From: Saccoglossus kowalevskii
Taxonomy: Eukaryota; Hemichordata; Enteropneusta; Harrimaniidae
Length of the DNA: 49,523 nucleotides
Assembly (NCBI RefSeq): GCF_000003605.2
Contig: NW_003140818.1
Coordinates: 139,601-189,123 of the forward strand
Reading direction: 5' to 3'
In this document: positions 37,201-48,063 of the stretch, in pieces
Numbering within the stretch: position 1 is the first letter of the stretch
Layout: every line of letters begins with the position of its first letter
The notes under the pieces: model-generated
What the model was told of the DNA's origin: nothing
Seen by the model: the letters and a program-made list of their open reading frames with translations, nothing else
Databases searched by the model: none
Program-made: the position numbers and the translations under genes

Positions 37201-38916
37201 ATTATCATTATATAAAAAAAAACAATTCTGAAAAGCAAATTGATAGTGGTTCTAATACATTTGTAAATTATTCGCTAACTTGAAAAGGTACCGAAAATTC
37301 ATACGAGAGTTAAATGAAATCTTTAAATAAGAGGCAATTGGAAAGAAACGGTTTATATTCAAATGGAAAATTGGTTCTACAAGAGTATAATATAGACCAT
37401 TCGACAACAAAAAATCTTTCCTGTAGGATGAGTCAGCATCTCAGAGGACAAGACGAAAAAGCTAACTAAAGTAACGAGGTTAAATATCCTTTTGTTAACA
37501 CGAGAATGTATAATGTGCATAAATTAAAGCTGACAGACAAATCTGAAAGTGCTCGGTCACAAAGAAGATTGGAACAAAAATGAAGAGTTTTCTTGGGTTA
37601 ACTTGCTGTATGTCAGAAATTTAATGGACTGTACTCCCTAGGTAATTACAATATAATTCAAACCTTCTAAGATGGTGAATATTTTCAATAAGGCTCCCTA
37701 GCTAAAACTTAATCTCAAAACCTTGGGTAACCTTTTGGAAACTGATTGGTAAATAAAGAAACAACAGAATAGCAATGAAGCAGTACGTTTTTGCAGCTAC
37801 ACAAGAATACTAATGAGATTCAAATAAAGTAACCACAGATGTATCAGTCTGGATTTGTATTATTGTATATATCTTCAATATTTAGGGCCTTACACAACAA
37901 TCAGCTTCATTCAAGTTACACTGTTGTAAATTATTTACTTTGAAATCAGGAATTTTTTTATGCTAATTGTCCATGTTTTGATGAAGACATTCTCAAATAG
38001 ATGAACTTTCAGGAAAGTCACCAACTTCAGCACACTGGTTAAATGTTAACTTCTCTTAAGAAATTAGCAGTTGCATGCAAATGTCACATAGTGCACAGTG
38101 CACAGTGTCCTCATGCCATTGCCATGCGCCCCTTTACCCTGGGGAGCATATCCTCTGGCAACCATCAAATTCTGATTGACCAGGGATCACATGTGGCCAC
38201 AGACTTCACCTGTGACCTGTTTGATAGTAATTTTGGCCCAAAGGAAGCCATAGAACGCTCCATTTTAACTTAGAATTATCAAAAACTCCACACCCTGGTA
38301 GGGAGAACCCTAACTCCCCCACTTGGTGGCGCCGCTGAATTGCTGTGCTCCCTCTAGCATGTACAGTAAACCCTGCATGTACAGTAAAGTTTGAATGTAA
38401 CCAAACTGGATATCAGTTAATTTTTAAAGTTACCCGGTAGTAACATTGTCATCCGTAATATCATGTAATATCTTTGTAGTATTTACCTATGTTACTAATA
38501 TTGAAGTTAGCAGACATAAAAGGCCAAAAATACCAGCAGAAAAAAGAATCTGTAAAAAATGCACTTCATCAGAAATTGAAGATGAAGATTTGAAAGGAAA
38601 CAAAGCTTGTTATAAGCAAGCTAAAAGCTAGATAATCATTAATAGTATAGGAGTCACTGTACAAATGATGACCATGTACATGTGTGTAATATGCATCAAT
38701 CATTGAAGGTAACATGTAGAGAGATCCATGGCTTGAGATCTACAACACAGGTAGTATTTAGATCCCACATACATGTAGGCATCACTAAACAAATAATGAC
38801 GATCTATGCATTAAACGTATGCAGCAACCTGCATATCAAGAACTTAGTACAAACACAGGAGACAAGAACACTGTAAATAACAAGATGCAAGTCAGCCATT
38901 AAAACAATTTAATGTG
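34231..38916. other. non-coding region with a GC-richer patch at 38085-38400
   Basis: AT-rich up to about 38080. The patch 38085-38400 has a distinct composition and a 76-codon frame (38043-38273) containing NHQILIDQGSHVATDF and DSNFGPKEAIERS. I cannot assign it to a family; it may be a decayed repeat or an exon relic. It ends in a CTCF-like motif. No other gene seen. Confidence 0.45.
38318..38331 (+). promoter_or_regulatory. CTCF-like motif
   Basis: CCACTTGGTGGCGC differs from the CTCF core at one position. A partial second match on the opposite strand (CTAGAGGGAGC) lies about 30 bp further right. Confidence 0.3.
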
Positions 38917-39115
38917 CTACACCAGTGTTAACCAGGCCCAGTTGAACATAATCATCTGCCAACATTATCCAAGGTTCCTTCCAAAGTCACTTCCATTAGT
39001 AAATGAATCTTGGTCAGAGGTTTTGGCCTTAATCATGAGTTGGTGGCCTGCTACATGTAACAAAGTGTAGATCCTTTTTGACATTAAACTCAGGGTCTAC
39101 TCACTGTCATATTCA
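38917..39115 (-). mobile_element. tRNA-derived SINE, copy B (degraded)
   Basis: Shares with copy A, in order along the plus strand, AACCAGGC, an AAGTC-C-TT stretch, TTAGTAAATGAATCTTGG, TTGGCCTT, and a decayed B-box side (TTAAACTCAGGGTCTAC). The A box is not recognisable. Spacing is close to that in copy A. Limits are approximate. Confidence 0.6.
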
Positions 39116-42100
39116 AAATGTTCAAACACGCACAAATGGGATAATTTACAAGTATCACATCAGTGAACCACAGAGTCAACAGAGCACATATTACTAACAG
39201 CATATAACAGCATTTAAATAACAGTTTTTCTCACAATCACATTATCAGATCAAATTTACATATAACCTTGTACAGTGGAAGACACATTAACTATTTTGCA
39301 GGTCAATGGAGTTTTCCGCCACAACGTCTCCAACCAGAGCCAGAGCAATCACGTAGCGTCTTGCAGACAGTCAGCCTATTTCTTGCTAATTAAAATAGCT
39401 ATCCCGAGAGGCTTTTCTAATTTACTAGATAATCCACAAAAATTGGATTAAATACTAAAAGTGTCCAAACTCAATTAGCTCAAATTATTGCAGTAGTGTT
39501 TGTGGTAGATTTCAGGAAATTTTGTCTGGAATAGTCTGGAGTAAAAACTGCTGACTCGACTGAGCGGCACCGAATTCATCTCGTACATTTGATTATAACT
39601 TCCTTGATGACATTTAATACTGAACTGTTGTTTTTAGAACTGCTGATACTGCAAAAATTTAAACTAATTGACGTGTGGACGGATTACAATATACAAGGTT
39701 GTGACAGTTGAAATGTATTACGAGTTACTAAAATGAAGGGGAAAAATACTTTGTCACATACAGCAGCAGGACTACATGCAGTCATTTTTTACATGGTACA
39801 GGTAAAGAGAAAATAACAGAGAGGTCTGTGTTCATTATACTGTATACAATGGACAGGACTCCATTTGAAATCACCTATTCTGGGCCCCACAGATATATTC
39901 TCTTTTTCTACATGTACAAATTAGCTCAGAATTTACCTGAATTTCACAATATTTAACATTTATTGATACTTAAAATTTCAATTTTATATGAACACCAATG
40001 TGAATCATCGTCATGGTGACATTCACCTGTAATGAGCAACATCAAGAACTGTCAATCAAATGATTCGATTTTAAAATAGGCGATTTACTGCTGAGTTAAC
40101 AAAATATAATGATGTATGGCTATAAGGAAAGAATGTAGTTTTTAATTTGCATACTAATGAAGGTGAAACAAAGCTAATTACACCGGAAATATTCAAGAAA
40201 TGTTGATTGCCGCAATTATTGGGATAATCTACATAGACGGATAATATGATTAGAGAATAACACTTAATTAGCATAATTATAATTTCATTATTTTTTAAAT
40301 TGAGATATTGATTATCAAAAATAGGTCATTGCACATGTTACTTCTTTATTCTAATTACCAGTATATTCAATTTTCATAAAAATTTATAATAATATGTCAT
40401 GATAATATGACCAAACAATATACATGTTTATATACATTTGAAAACTTGTTACAGTAATATGCTAATTTTAAAAACCTTTAAAACGAAAGTATGCCTTATA
40501 AATTGGCATTAATTGTCTGGAAATAGCAAGATTGTATGTTTGTTTGTTTGTTATTTATTTCCCAACACATTTAAAATAGGAGGGGGGTGCTAATAGTAAT
40601 TCCAACAGATACAAGTAACATTTTACAACAAAATATTGCACATAATCAATTTTCCCATTTATTCCTAAAATATTGATATTATAATATTAAAATGTATGAA
40701 CAAGTATGTGTAAATATAAAATATGCAAATATTGAAAGTGATACAAAAATCTCTGCTAATCTAACATACAAATATGCACAAATTTATTTACACAAAGATA
40801 TGAATTGCAAGGCTATATTTTTAAGGTGTCCAAGGATGTAATAGAATACTGCAGTGAATAAAACTTGTGATCAACACGCTTTACACCAGTGCAACAAGCC
40901 AATCAATGCAACAATCTTTTTGTAAATAGTAACAACACCTGACAATTTGCAAGTCCGCAAGAATTTAGTACAATTTCTATAAATTGTCAGTCTGCTAATG
41001 ACGTTATTCATGCATACATGTTGTGAAAGCTTAATTAGACACCAGAAAATGACAGATGTGACTTTTCATTTTTTAATTGACTTGCAATTCTTGGCCTTCA
41101 GAATCACTGATGAGTAAGCAACTTTTCCTTGAAGATGTTGATATCTTTTTGCAATTACTCACTGCATGGTGAGTGATGAATCGCCTAGGCAATGACCAAT
41201 TTGTTCATTTCATATAATTACATATCTCCACATTTTACAGCAAATATTGCAGGTAGAGTATCGATATAGCCATGTATCTAAAAAAAAACTGTATCTATAT
41301 TACACACCTTTCAAGTGATTTTAATGGAGCTTCTCTGTAAATTGGTATATTTAAAGCAGAACCGACACAACACCTGACAATCTAACTTTAGCATCTTTAA
41401 TTTTATATTTACAGGTCTAAGAATGCAAAACAACAACAAACAAACAAACAAATTGTACTATATAATCATATGAATGACCTAGTTACACCAACCTATTACC
41501 CTGACATTTTTGTCTTCAGTCCATTTGACATTTGTTTTCGACAGGACTTAAATGTACTTTGACTTACTTACTAAGCCCTGAATGCTGTCTCCTTCATTAT
41601 TTAAAAGACCTATTTGGAAAAATCAATGTCACTTTTATTTTTACAATGGAACACAATTTGCTGCATCATAGTACAGAAGAAAGAGGATGAAGTACGATTG
41701 TTGCTGTTCAGTAAACACATTGTACTAGTAGTACATTTTATCAGATAAAATGCTGTGATACGATTACCGGGGGTATTGCAATTTGTTTATTAAGTATGCC
41801 CATCATATCTGTTGTGTCCACAGTCTGTACAACCAATGCAAGGCGTGTTGAGAATGTGGGTATGATCCAGTTTGTGAAACATAATATTCATATAAATATT
41901 CAGATTTTGATCAAGTTAAAAAAAAATATTTTAAAGTGAATACTAACACATGCATTTTGTACAACAATATAAAAAACATTTAAATTGATACATTGTGCTA
42001 AAAAATGATCAAATTTATCTTTTCAGTAGAAAAATTCTTTCAACTGAAGAGGTTTCTAGTACATGTAGATTGCTAAAGTACATTCTGTAAAATTGTATTT

Positions 42101-44387
42101 TTCAATAATATAATTGTAATTATTTATCTGAACATTAGTACAAGTGAAGGTATTCAGATTTTTACCCATTACTTTAGCAGCCATTATACAACAAAATTGG
42201 CCAGAAATGAGCCTGTTTATTCAGAAAACTGCAGAATGATCATAATTATTTTATTTCGTTTAAATTTTCAAGCTGAGCATATCAAACATTAATTATGTGA
42301 GTTGAGTGTGAAATGCAAATTTGAATTTTAAACAGGGATTAGTATTAACATTGGTGCAGATACAACTCAGGTTTCCAAAAAAAACACACCACCCTGCACT
42401 AAGCTGATATGTAGCATAATAAATATAGAACCAAACATACAACATACATGTACCATATACTAATTACACGGCTATCAGATAAAATATGGAAATGAGAACT
42501 TTTACCAATACATCAACAATTCACACAAAGATTTCAACCAATGGAAAAAAAATTAACATACCCCATCAAAGGCAATTTTGTGAAAACAGTCTGGGCAGGG
42601 TGCCATTAGACACTCACATGTACATGGCTCATTTGCATATTAGGAGGCTGACTGTATAGACATGTTACCCTTTGAACCCTAACAGAGAAATGTATGTCAT
42701 ATGCATAGAGGATTAAAATGTCCAGCTTGGGATCAAAACAACACTGTTCAGTCACTACAAGTAGAAAACGTAATTATTTTTCAACATTAAGAGAGTAAAA
42801 CTGCTGTCTTGTTAAGAGTTATGCTGCAGACTCCCTTCATTTTCAGCCACAGTTGGGGGTGTATCCTGCTTATAAAATTGAATCTGACTGTTTGGCGACA
42901 CAACAATACAGGATGTAATGAGTTATTAAGCGACAACTAAAATAATAATATAATAACTAATATACATACTAGTCTCTTTATGTTCACTCAACATTTAAAT
43001 TTTGATGTAATCAATGCAATTATTACACAGTTTTGCATGTAATTTTTTGCCTGAATAGTAAGACTTTGACACGGTGATGTCGACAGCATTATCTATTGGC
43101 AAACAAAACACCTGGTTCACTGAAGACAGACAGTGCATATACCTATTGTGAATGTCGGTAGAATTAAATCGGCTGGCAACCCTGTACTGATTCTTCTAGT
43201 AATATGATGTCACACCTGGTATAGGTACAATGTTCATTCATCCAACAATTCAGGAATTCTAAAATTCAAAGGTTCTTTTTGGACCAGCATGACTGAATTT
43301 GGGATCTATGAGTTTTATTAAGAAACAGCAAATTCTGGTGAACAAAGACAACAAAAGAAACTCATGATGAAGGTGTTAAAATGGCTTAAGTACTAATACT
43401 ATAATTGCACAATATGTAGAAAATCAATCAAATAACGTGTTGTCATGGTTACATGTATCATATCATGGTTGAAAATTCCTATGTCATGTACTGATTTGCA
43501 TGCAGTGTTTGCGCAACATGCTTCTAATAGAAAAATTATATTTTTTTACTTTTATATTAATACTGAGATTACTTTGACCAATTTTGCACACACATATTAA
43601 TAATTAATGTTCTCTCAACATTAGATGGAATAATACTATGCAACAGACAAAAATAACAACTCTCTATGGGCCAAACGTTACTAAATCACTCTATATCTGA
43701 AATATTTACACTTACTGATATAGACAGATAAAAACATTTATACTAAAAAATGATGCCTTCCAAGCAGTCCACCCTATCAACTTTATTCTAACGCTAAGAT
43801 GTACTCAAAGTGGAAACATTTAATTGTTTTTTCTGTCTAAAATTTCTAATACAAAATACAAATTGAGGTAGTTTAATTAATCAAATTACCGATAATTTCT
43901 AGAATCCCTGGAACATTTTTTGGCACAACAGATTTTAACAGTATGCTGTTGAAAGTAATGTGCATTTGGTGAGATAAATGCGATATAACGCTAAGGTTAC
44001 AATCAGTTATAATAACTCAGTTTTATTGTACCCGGCTTAAATTCACTCAGGTTATTCTCTTCCTTCACTAACATCTGATTCAGGCAGCTCCCACTCCTAC
44101 AAATTATGGCATTCATCGAATTAAAAACACTCAAAGTAAGAATGAAAACATGGTTGCTGTAAGTCAGTTTGAATTCTTTTTCGGTCTCTGGGGGAAATAT
44201 TATTGAATTTGAATTCTTACAAAATATATTAATTCCAGATTGCATTCATTTCTTCTGTATTGCACTGTGTTGCATTGATCGGATTTCTGATTAAATGTGG
44301 GAATCTTCATTCAAGCACTGCACTCATCACACAGCGCATTCTAAGTTCATGGAAACAATTTTAAAATCAAGAAAATAGTGTTGAAAA
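39116..44387. other. non-coding region
   Basis: AT-rich with few landmarks. A short GC-richer piece at 39310-39375 has a minus-strand frame reading RYVIALALVGDVVAENSIDL. T-rich GTTT repeats lie at 40537-40550 and CAAA repeats at 41434-41451, possible tails of decayed retroelements. No gene supported. Confidence 0.5.
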
Positions 44388-44709
44388 GGTACATGCCTGG
44401 TACATGCTGGGGAAATGGCAGGTACATGCCTGGTACATGCTGGAGAAATGGCAGGTACATGCCTGGTGTATGCTGGGGAAATAGCAGGTACATGCCTGGT
44501 GCATGCTGGGGAAATAGCAGGTACATGCCTGGTGCATGCTGGGGAAAAGGCAGGTACATGCTGGAGAAATGGCAGGTACATGCCTGGTGCATGTTGGGGA
44601 AATGGCAGGTACATGCCTGGTGCATGCTGGAGAAATGGCAGGTACATGCCGGGGAAATAGCAGGTACATGCCTGGTGCATGCTGGGGAAATGACAGGTAC
44701 ATGCTTGGC
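44388..44709. repeat. 33-bp minisatellite built from 11-bp subunits
   Basis: Eight 33-bp units and two 22-bp units, plus a partial copy. The unit divides into three related 11-mers: GGTACATGCCT, GGTGCATGCTG and GGGAAATGGCA. The two 22-bp units (44553-44574 and 44641-44662) each lack about one 11-mer, which supports an 11-bp ancestral repeat. Several frames on both strands stay open (for example PGTCWRNGRYM and HQACTCYFP-type repeats) only because the unit lengths permit it. No evidence of translation. Confidence 0.95.
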
Positions 44710-44977
44710 TTTACATGTAAAATACAGAACACACAAATTTTATTACTATGCACAGGTGGTCATAGTGTTGACATGATACAAACAAGGGTGCAACCATTTT
44801 TCTACAGCATTGTCTTTACCCTAAAAAAACGCATCTAATTGACATCTAATTGTCATTACCGGTCCATGATAAGTAAACAAATTTAAAAGCCTTTGGATTT
44901 ACTCAGTAATAATAAGTACACTCAAGAAGAAGAGAAAGATTGGACAGGAAATGCTTGTTGCTGGTAATGAGGTGGTA

Positions 44978-45073
44978 GTTGAGAACAGGAAGAGAGAGTG
45001 AAGTCGAACAGAGAAGGGGGGTTGTGGGAAACAGGGGGTTGGTGCTGTGGTTGAGAACAGGAAGAGAGAATGA
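44978..45073. repeat. 72-bp offset duplication in a purine-rich tract
   Basis: GTTGAGAACAGGAAGAGAG occurs at 44978 and again at 45050, followed by RTGA in each. The surrounding 150 bases are strongly G/A-rich on the plus strand. A local duplication with diverged spacer. Confidence 0.75.
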
Positions 45074-46501
45074 GGGGCACTTGGGAAGAATTGGGCTGAT
45101 ATAAATGAGACACAAGTCATAGTTATGTACATTTAAAAAAGTTACCCGAGAGAAACAATTTTAATTTCATTTTTAAATTATATTTATCGAAGCATGAAAT
45201 TAACACAAGATAGTTATGGTAATTATAGAATGAATAATTAATATGCATAAATATGCGCTAGATATAAATACATCCCAGTATTCTAGGAAAGCAAGAAAAC
45301 AATGTCTACACATTACTAGTGTGTCTGAAGTATAATTATTCACACCTGTCCCATGTTAACAACATCCAACAGTGGATTATTAAGCCAAAACAGGTCAAAT
45401 ATTGCTTTATGTTATTGTTGTTAATTTTGGATCAAAAAACACAATTTCTCAGTGATACAATTTTTGAGAGAAGTATGAATTTATTTGGTGAAACAGACAT
45501 AATAATAAAAATTAAAAATAAATTAAAAATTGTTATTTACAGCAAAGCAACTTTTTGATGGAGAATTGTTTTTTAAATGCAATTTTAATTTGTTTTACTT
45601 GTATTGTACAACTTCAAGCTTGTATGTAAATATTTGAGAGAACAGCAAAAAACACAATTTTGTTTCGATGAGTGGCAAAATACCAGCTCTACTTAGGCCA
45701 TGTAATTTTAAAAACTACGGGGTACATTTCAATTTGAGATACCGGTAATGGTTATAAAATGATGCCACCAAGCAAGCAATTTAAACACAAACTGCATTCC
45801 TAATACCACAGATCATTACTATACTTGTAATAATCACGCATGCTGATTTCAAACAATACCAGCGACCATATTACAACACATGAATTCAACAAAATGAGAG
45901 TGTATTTTGAAACAAACAACACCACTAGAACTCTGAAGTGATGTTTCACAACATGAAAATATAAACAGTATTGAGAATATAAATAATCATAGGACAGTGT
46001 CTAATTTCTATCAGACATTCCTTAAGACTTTATAGCTGACAGATAATAGACTACGTTTTATCAAAGGCCAGGGTTATATGAACTTTTTGAAATTCATCAA
46101 ATATGCATACATGCATAACTAACATCACTGACACAATAGACACGCTGATAACTGAGAAAACGCAGCTTTTTTTGGAATAAGTTCATGTTTTGGTAGATCA
46201 AATTAGAAAACTCTGGATAGTGGTATAGGCGAGGGACCTACCTGACTCTCTTCGGTGGCTTCATAATTACACGTTGGAGAATAACACACACAAAAAACTG
46301 ACAATAATGAGTCGCTGGTGTACCTCTACAGGTACTGATGTCATTAATCAGGAAAATGGAACTAATTTGCATAAATTAGCATTTCAACGATCTGAATGAT
46401 AGGTGTCAAGCTCTCAGACAAGGTACATGCAAATCAGCCAGATCTTATGAATATTAATATACTATAATTTTAATACTATATGAAATTAAATTTAGGCAGA
46501 T

Positions 46502-46521
46502 CCATCAATCATGATTGATGG
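46502..46521. promoter_or_regulatory. 20-bp perfect palindrome with paired PBX/HOX-type words
   Basis: CCATCAATCATGATTGATGG equals its own reverse complement. It contains ATCAATCA and TGATTGAT, matching PBX/HOX or Cut-type homeodomain sites facing each other. Function is inferred from the motif alone. Confidence 0.4.
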
Positions 46522-48022
46522 CAGTAGTCGATAATTCTTCGGTCGGTGGTTAATTTAACATCGTGCAGAAGTAGTGATTACATAATAAAGGGATGTCCCA
46601 GAGTATATAAAGCAATCAACCCTACGATAATGGCCATTTCAAATTTCATGACAGAAAAATGTTGGACGGTATCGTTTAGCATTTTAATGTTGTCAGGTAA
46701 TTTATTAATTCCATGAGATTTTTCACCTGGAATAGTTTTTTATAGAATAGAAATATCATCATTCCTGATCAAAGTCAGGTGATAAAAAAGCCAAAATGTC
46801 AACACTTATGGTAATTCACAGGAAATAAATATAATAAAAAACACAGGAAATTTGAAATGAAGAGTAACATTAAGTCTATGTGTTTTGCCACATTAATTAT
46901 CATGATACACATAAAAACCAGAGAGTTTATTCAATCATCATCTTCGTGAGAGTTAGTACGAGCAATCCATAATTTAATCACAATCAGGTTGCCTCAAGTT
47001 CAAAACGTGTAACAACTTAGCATAAAAAATCCATTAGCAATGACTGACCTTTTTACATGTTTTACAAAAACTAACTTTTCTCCAATAAATTTTGATTTAA
47101 ACCATTAATAATGTCAAACTCCTCTTATTCAATCAATTAATAGATATCATCATGGATGAAACATTTTTGACAATGAGATGAAATTCAAATTTGCTAGTCT
47201 CAAATAGACACAATTAGAATACAAAATAAATAATACTTTGAGCGATAAATTCAAAGATAATGATCAAATTTAAATTACCTGCAAAATAACACTACATTTC
47301 TATAAATATTAGATAAGATAAAAGACTGGAACGGATCAATTTTTGAATATATACACTACAGCATAGAGCTTTGCATTCCCTGTAAGAACACCCACAAGGT
47401 AACTGAAAAAAACATCAGCAATGGCTATACACAACCGCCCAAATAACCTGATTATTTTTTAAATTGCTAATTTCATCATTTATTTTGAGAAAAATTAAAG
47501 TAAATTTGAGTGTCATTTAACTGAAATAAAAATGTCATGATACTGTGTAATATGAATTGTGGATGTTTAGGATAAAACAGCAGCAGTCAACATCTACAGG
47601 TATCTTAGCATGTGATGGCTTGTATGTATTAATTATGAGATGGCATTCATTTTATATGTAACACACGTTACACAAAGTCCATATACAACTGAGTCATCCA
47701 GGTGAACAATTTTAAAATACAAAGTGTACCAAATAAACTATTATGTAATAATTATTTAAACTACCCTTTTAATTTTGAGTTTTACTATAAAATTATTTTA
47801 TCACAGGCAGATTTGATTTTTTTAAATTATCACAGCCTCGTAGGTACACTGTTAAAGTAAGAAACCAAAGGGTCAGTTATTTAACATATCAATGGCATAT
47901 AATTTGCATAACTAATTGGAGTCAAGATCAGGTCAACATGCTAACTGACTCAGTGATTAAAACAGCTCCATGCAAATTCTGAATCATTCTTGATTACTTT
48001 GTGAATTTTATATCGTACTTAC

Positions 48023-48063
48023 TTATTGCGTTTCTTGAAGAGCAATCCTTTCATCTTTAACAT
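48023..48063 (-). CDS. candidate distal first coding exon, possibly of APC
   Basis: On the minus strand an ATG at 48063 (second in-frame ATG at 48054) opens the basic peptide MLKMKGLLFKKRN and runs to a consensus donor GTAAGTACG at 48022. A TGA lies in frame 24 nt upstream of the first ATG, so this would be the true N-terminus. A TATATAG word on the minus strand near 48125-48119 sits about 60 nt upstream. The exon ends two bases into a codon (AA). Joined to the APC acceptor at 7040 it would complete AAA (Lys), then read Phe-Lys-Lys before the APC Met with no stop. One in three random donors would be in phase, and a different gene or a chance donor remains possible. Confidence 0.3.

Larger units (their letters stand above)
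44710..48022. other. non-coding region
   Basis: AT-rich except for the purine-rich 44930-45080 stretch. It contains a perfect 20-bp palindrome at 46502-46521. If the 48023-48063 exon belongs to APC, this and everything left of it down to 7041 would be its first intron. No gene seen. Confidence 0.5.

Noticed and set aside
41561-41602. Minus-strand ATG (MKETAFRA) followed by GTAAGT
   Set aside because: The donor sits in a GTAAGTAAGT repeat, and joining to the APC acceptor would create TAA. No independent support.
44327-44838. Six overlapping frames encoding Cys/His/Pro- or Gly-rich repeats
   Set aside because: All derive from the 33-bp minisatellite on both strands; no unique sequence, start context or splice signals.
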